NCBI RefSeq assembly: GCF_000179555.1
Contig: NZ_AECZ01000008.1
Coordinates: 94,657 to 158,656, forward strand
Direction: 5' to 3'
From: Solidesulfovibrio fructosivorans JJ]
Lineage (GTDB): Bacteria > Desulfobacterota > Desulfovibrionia > Desulfovibrionales > Desulfovibrionaceae
Length of the DNA: 64,000 bases
Shown: positions 63,159 to 64,000 of the stretch, in pieces
Numbering within the stretch: the first letter of the stretch is position 1
Layout: the number at the start of each line of letters is the position of its first letter
Translations under genes and position numbers: made by a program
Notes under the pieces: model-generated
Told to the model about the DNA's origin: nothing
Database searches by the model: none
Seen by the model: only the letters and a program-made list of their open reading frames with translations

Positions 63159-63890
63159 ATGTGGGACAACGAGACAGCCAGGCGTTACGATGCCTGGTTC
63201 ACCACCCCGACGGGGGAGTTCGCCCTCAAGCGGGAAATGCGGCTGCTCGAGCATATGACGGCCGGTTGGCCCCGTCGCGGCCAACGCCTGCTCGAGGTGG
63301 GCTGCGGCACGGGCATTTTCCTCGACGTCCTGCACAACGCCGGCTTCGACGTGACCGGCCTCGACGCCGCCCCGGCCATGCTGGAGGCGGCCCGGCAACG
63401 CCTTGGCGACAAGGCGGATCTGCATCTCGGCGACGCCGCCCATCTGCCCTTCGACGACCACGCCTTCGATTTCTGCGTGCTGCTGACCGTACTGGAATTT
63501 TGCCCCGACCCGGGCGCGGTCCTGGCCGAGGCCGGCCGGGTGGCCAGAAAGGGCATCCTGGTCGGCTACCTCAACCGCTGTTCCCTCTACGGCCTGTCCA
63601 TGCGGTTTTTCGGCGGACGTCGCGGCGGACCGCTGCGCGAGGCCCGCTGGTTCTCGCCCTGCGCCATGGGAAAGCTCGTGCGCGCGAACCTGGGCAGGCG
63701 CTGCCAGCGCACGGCCTCGGTGCTGCCCGGTCCGAAATCCACCTGGCGCGAGAAAACGCCCTGGCGACAATGCAACTCCTTCCTCTGGCCCCTGCCGCTG
63801 GGCGCGTTTTGCGCCTGCGAAATCAACCTCGCGGGCACCCCCGCCATGACCTCGCTCCCGGCGTTCAAGGCAAAGACATGCATGGGATAG
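63159..63890 (+). CDS. SAM-dependent methyltransferase
   Basis: A class I methyltransferase of 243 residues. The ATG at 63159 gives the standard opening WDNETARRYDAWFTT. SAM-binding motif I is LLEVGCGTGIFLDVL, post-I is VTGLDAAPAMLEAAR, and the acidic DLHLGDAAHLPFDDHAFDFC follows. Cysteine and arginine-rich C-terminus. An upstream in-frame extension is possible but has no ribosome site either. A family A repeat follows the stop. Confidence 0.87.
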   Translation: MWDNETARRYDAWFTTPTGEFALKREMRLLEHMTAGWPRRGQRLLEVGCGTGIFLDVLHNAGFDVTGLDAAPAMLEAARQRLGDKADLHLGDAAHLPFDDHAFDFCVLLTVLEFCPDPGAVLAEAGRVARKGILVGYLNRCSLYGLSMRFFGGRRGGPLREARWFSPCAMGKLVRANLGRRCQRTASVLPGPKSTWREKTPWRQCNSFLWPLPLGAFCACEINLAGTPAMTSLPAFKAKTCMG

Positions 63891-63899
63891 AGGGACTAT

Positions 63900-64000
63900 C
63901 CGGGGGGAACCCTTTCTGTAGAAAGGGTTCCCCCCGGATCCCCTTCCCAAAGACTTTTAACGGTTACAATGTGTTGGCGTGGCTTCATCCGTAACCGGTA
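63900..64000 (+). repeat. Family A modular hairpin repeat, copy 12 (cut by the window end)
   Basis: The left hairpin has CCGGGGGGAACCCTTTC arms. Then CCAAAGACTTTTAA, CGGTTACAA, a 19-nt core and CCGTAACCG, where the window ends. It lies just after the methyltransferase stop. Confidence 0.88.

Noticed and set aside
8744..64000. Family A hairpins considered as a CRISPR array
   Set aside because: The copies are scattered kilobases apart, not tandem, and no cas gene is present. The 19-nt core is not spacer-like in arrangement.
8744..64000. Family A copies considered as an insertion sequence
   Set aside because: No transposase, no inverted-terminal-repeat pair with an ORF between, and clear target-site duplications were not identified.

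Overview
The window looks like a chromosomal segment of a high-GC, sulfate-reducing Desulfovibrionaceae bacterium (Desulfovibrio/Solidesulfovibrio type). This is inferred from a siroheme-decarboxylase-like AhbA protein, HemL, an Mla-type lipid transport operon, many Cache/PAS signalling proteins and several Desulfovibrio-type conserved hypotheticals. No rRNA, tRNA, CRISPR array or intact insertion sequence was seen.

Layout. 0-5.4 kb: partial Mut7-C protein, coaBC, an overlapping hypothetical, an NfeD protease with its slipin partner, and a UDP-glucuronate epimerase-like gene. 5.5-8.7 kb: chromosome partitioning, with parA between two perfect 16-bp parS palindromes, then parB and a STAS protein. 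8.9-12.5 kb: mlaE-mlaF-mlaD plus an auxiliary lipoprotein. 12.5-19.6 kb: a TetR regulator divergent from a tandem flavodoxin-like protein with two operator-like palindromes, a glycosyltransferase, ilvD, a class A beta-lactamase, and TPR and SHOCT proteins. 19.7-28.8 kb: a ZraP-like protein, then prophage remains (terminase small and large subunits, holin-like and zinc-ribbon small genes, a Mor-like activator and an S24 repressor with paired ATTCC/GGAAT operators), interleaved with a lipoprotein and a hybrid kinase. 28.9-36.1 kb: a chemoreceptor, a membrane-anchored TIR protein with an extracytoplasmic NTF2-like domain, and a coupled hydantoinase/HDAC pair. 36.1-44 kb: hairpin-rich noncoding DNA, a nucleotidyltransferase-like protein, an orphan HlyD adaptor, hemL, VOC and 3D-domain proteins, and a SpoIIE phosphatase. 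44.2-47.4 kb: a polar amino acid ABC operon. 47.5-53.9 kb: a histidine kinase, a probable TusA-like selenoprotein (missed by ordinary ORF calling) with a GDT1-type transporter, a MoeA-PBP fusion, an AguB-like amidase and LysE. 54-64 kb: glucokinase, moeA, universal stress protein, FeoB-associated small protein, Ntn hydrolase, ferredoxin-nitroreductase, thioredoxin, AhbA-like protein, diguanylate cyclase, two small secreted proteins and a methyltransferase.

Two signals run across genes. First, a modular intergenic repeat (family A, about 165 bp when complete) occurs twelve times, complete or partial, mostly at gene 3' ends. It has two GC-rich hairpins whose arms covary and a central inverted repeat around a variable core of exactly 19 nt. 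Second, the ORF at 49704-49946 is continuous except for one TGA, which falls at the catalytic Cys position of TusA and is followed at SECIS distance by a perfect stem-loop. These two, with the TIR-TM-NTF2 protein, are the strongest leads for something undescribed.

All calls come from reading the sequence. No database search or structure prediction was run.
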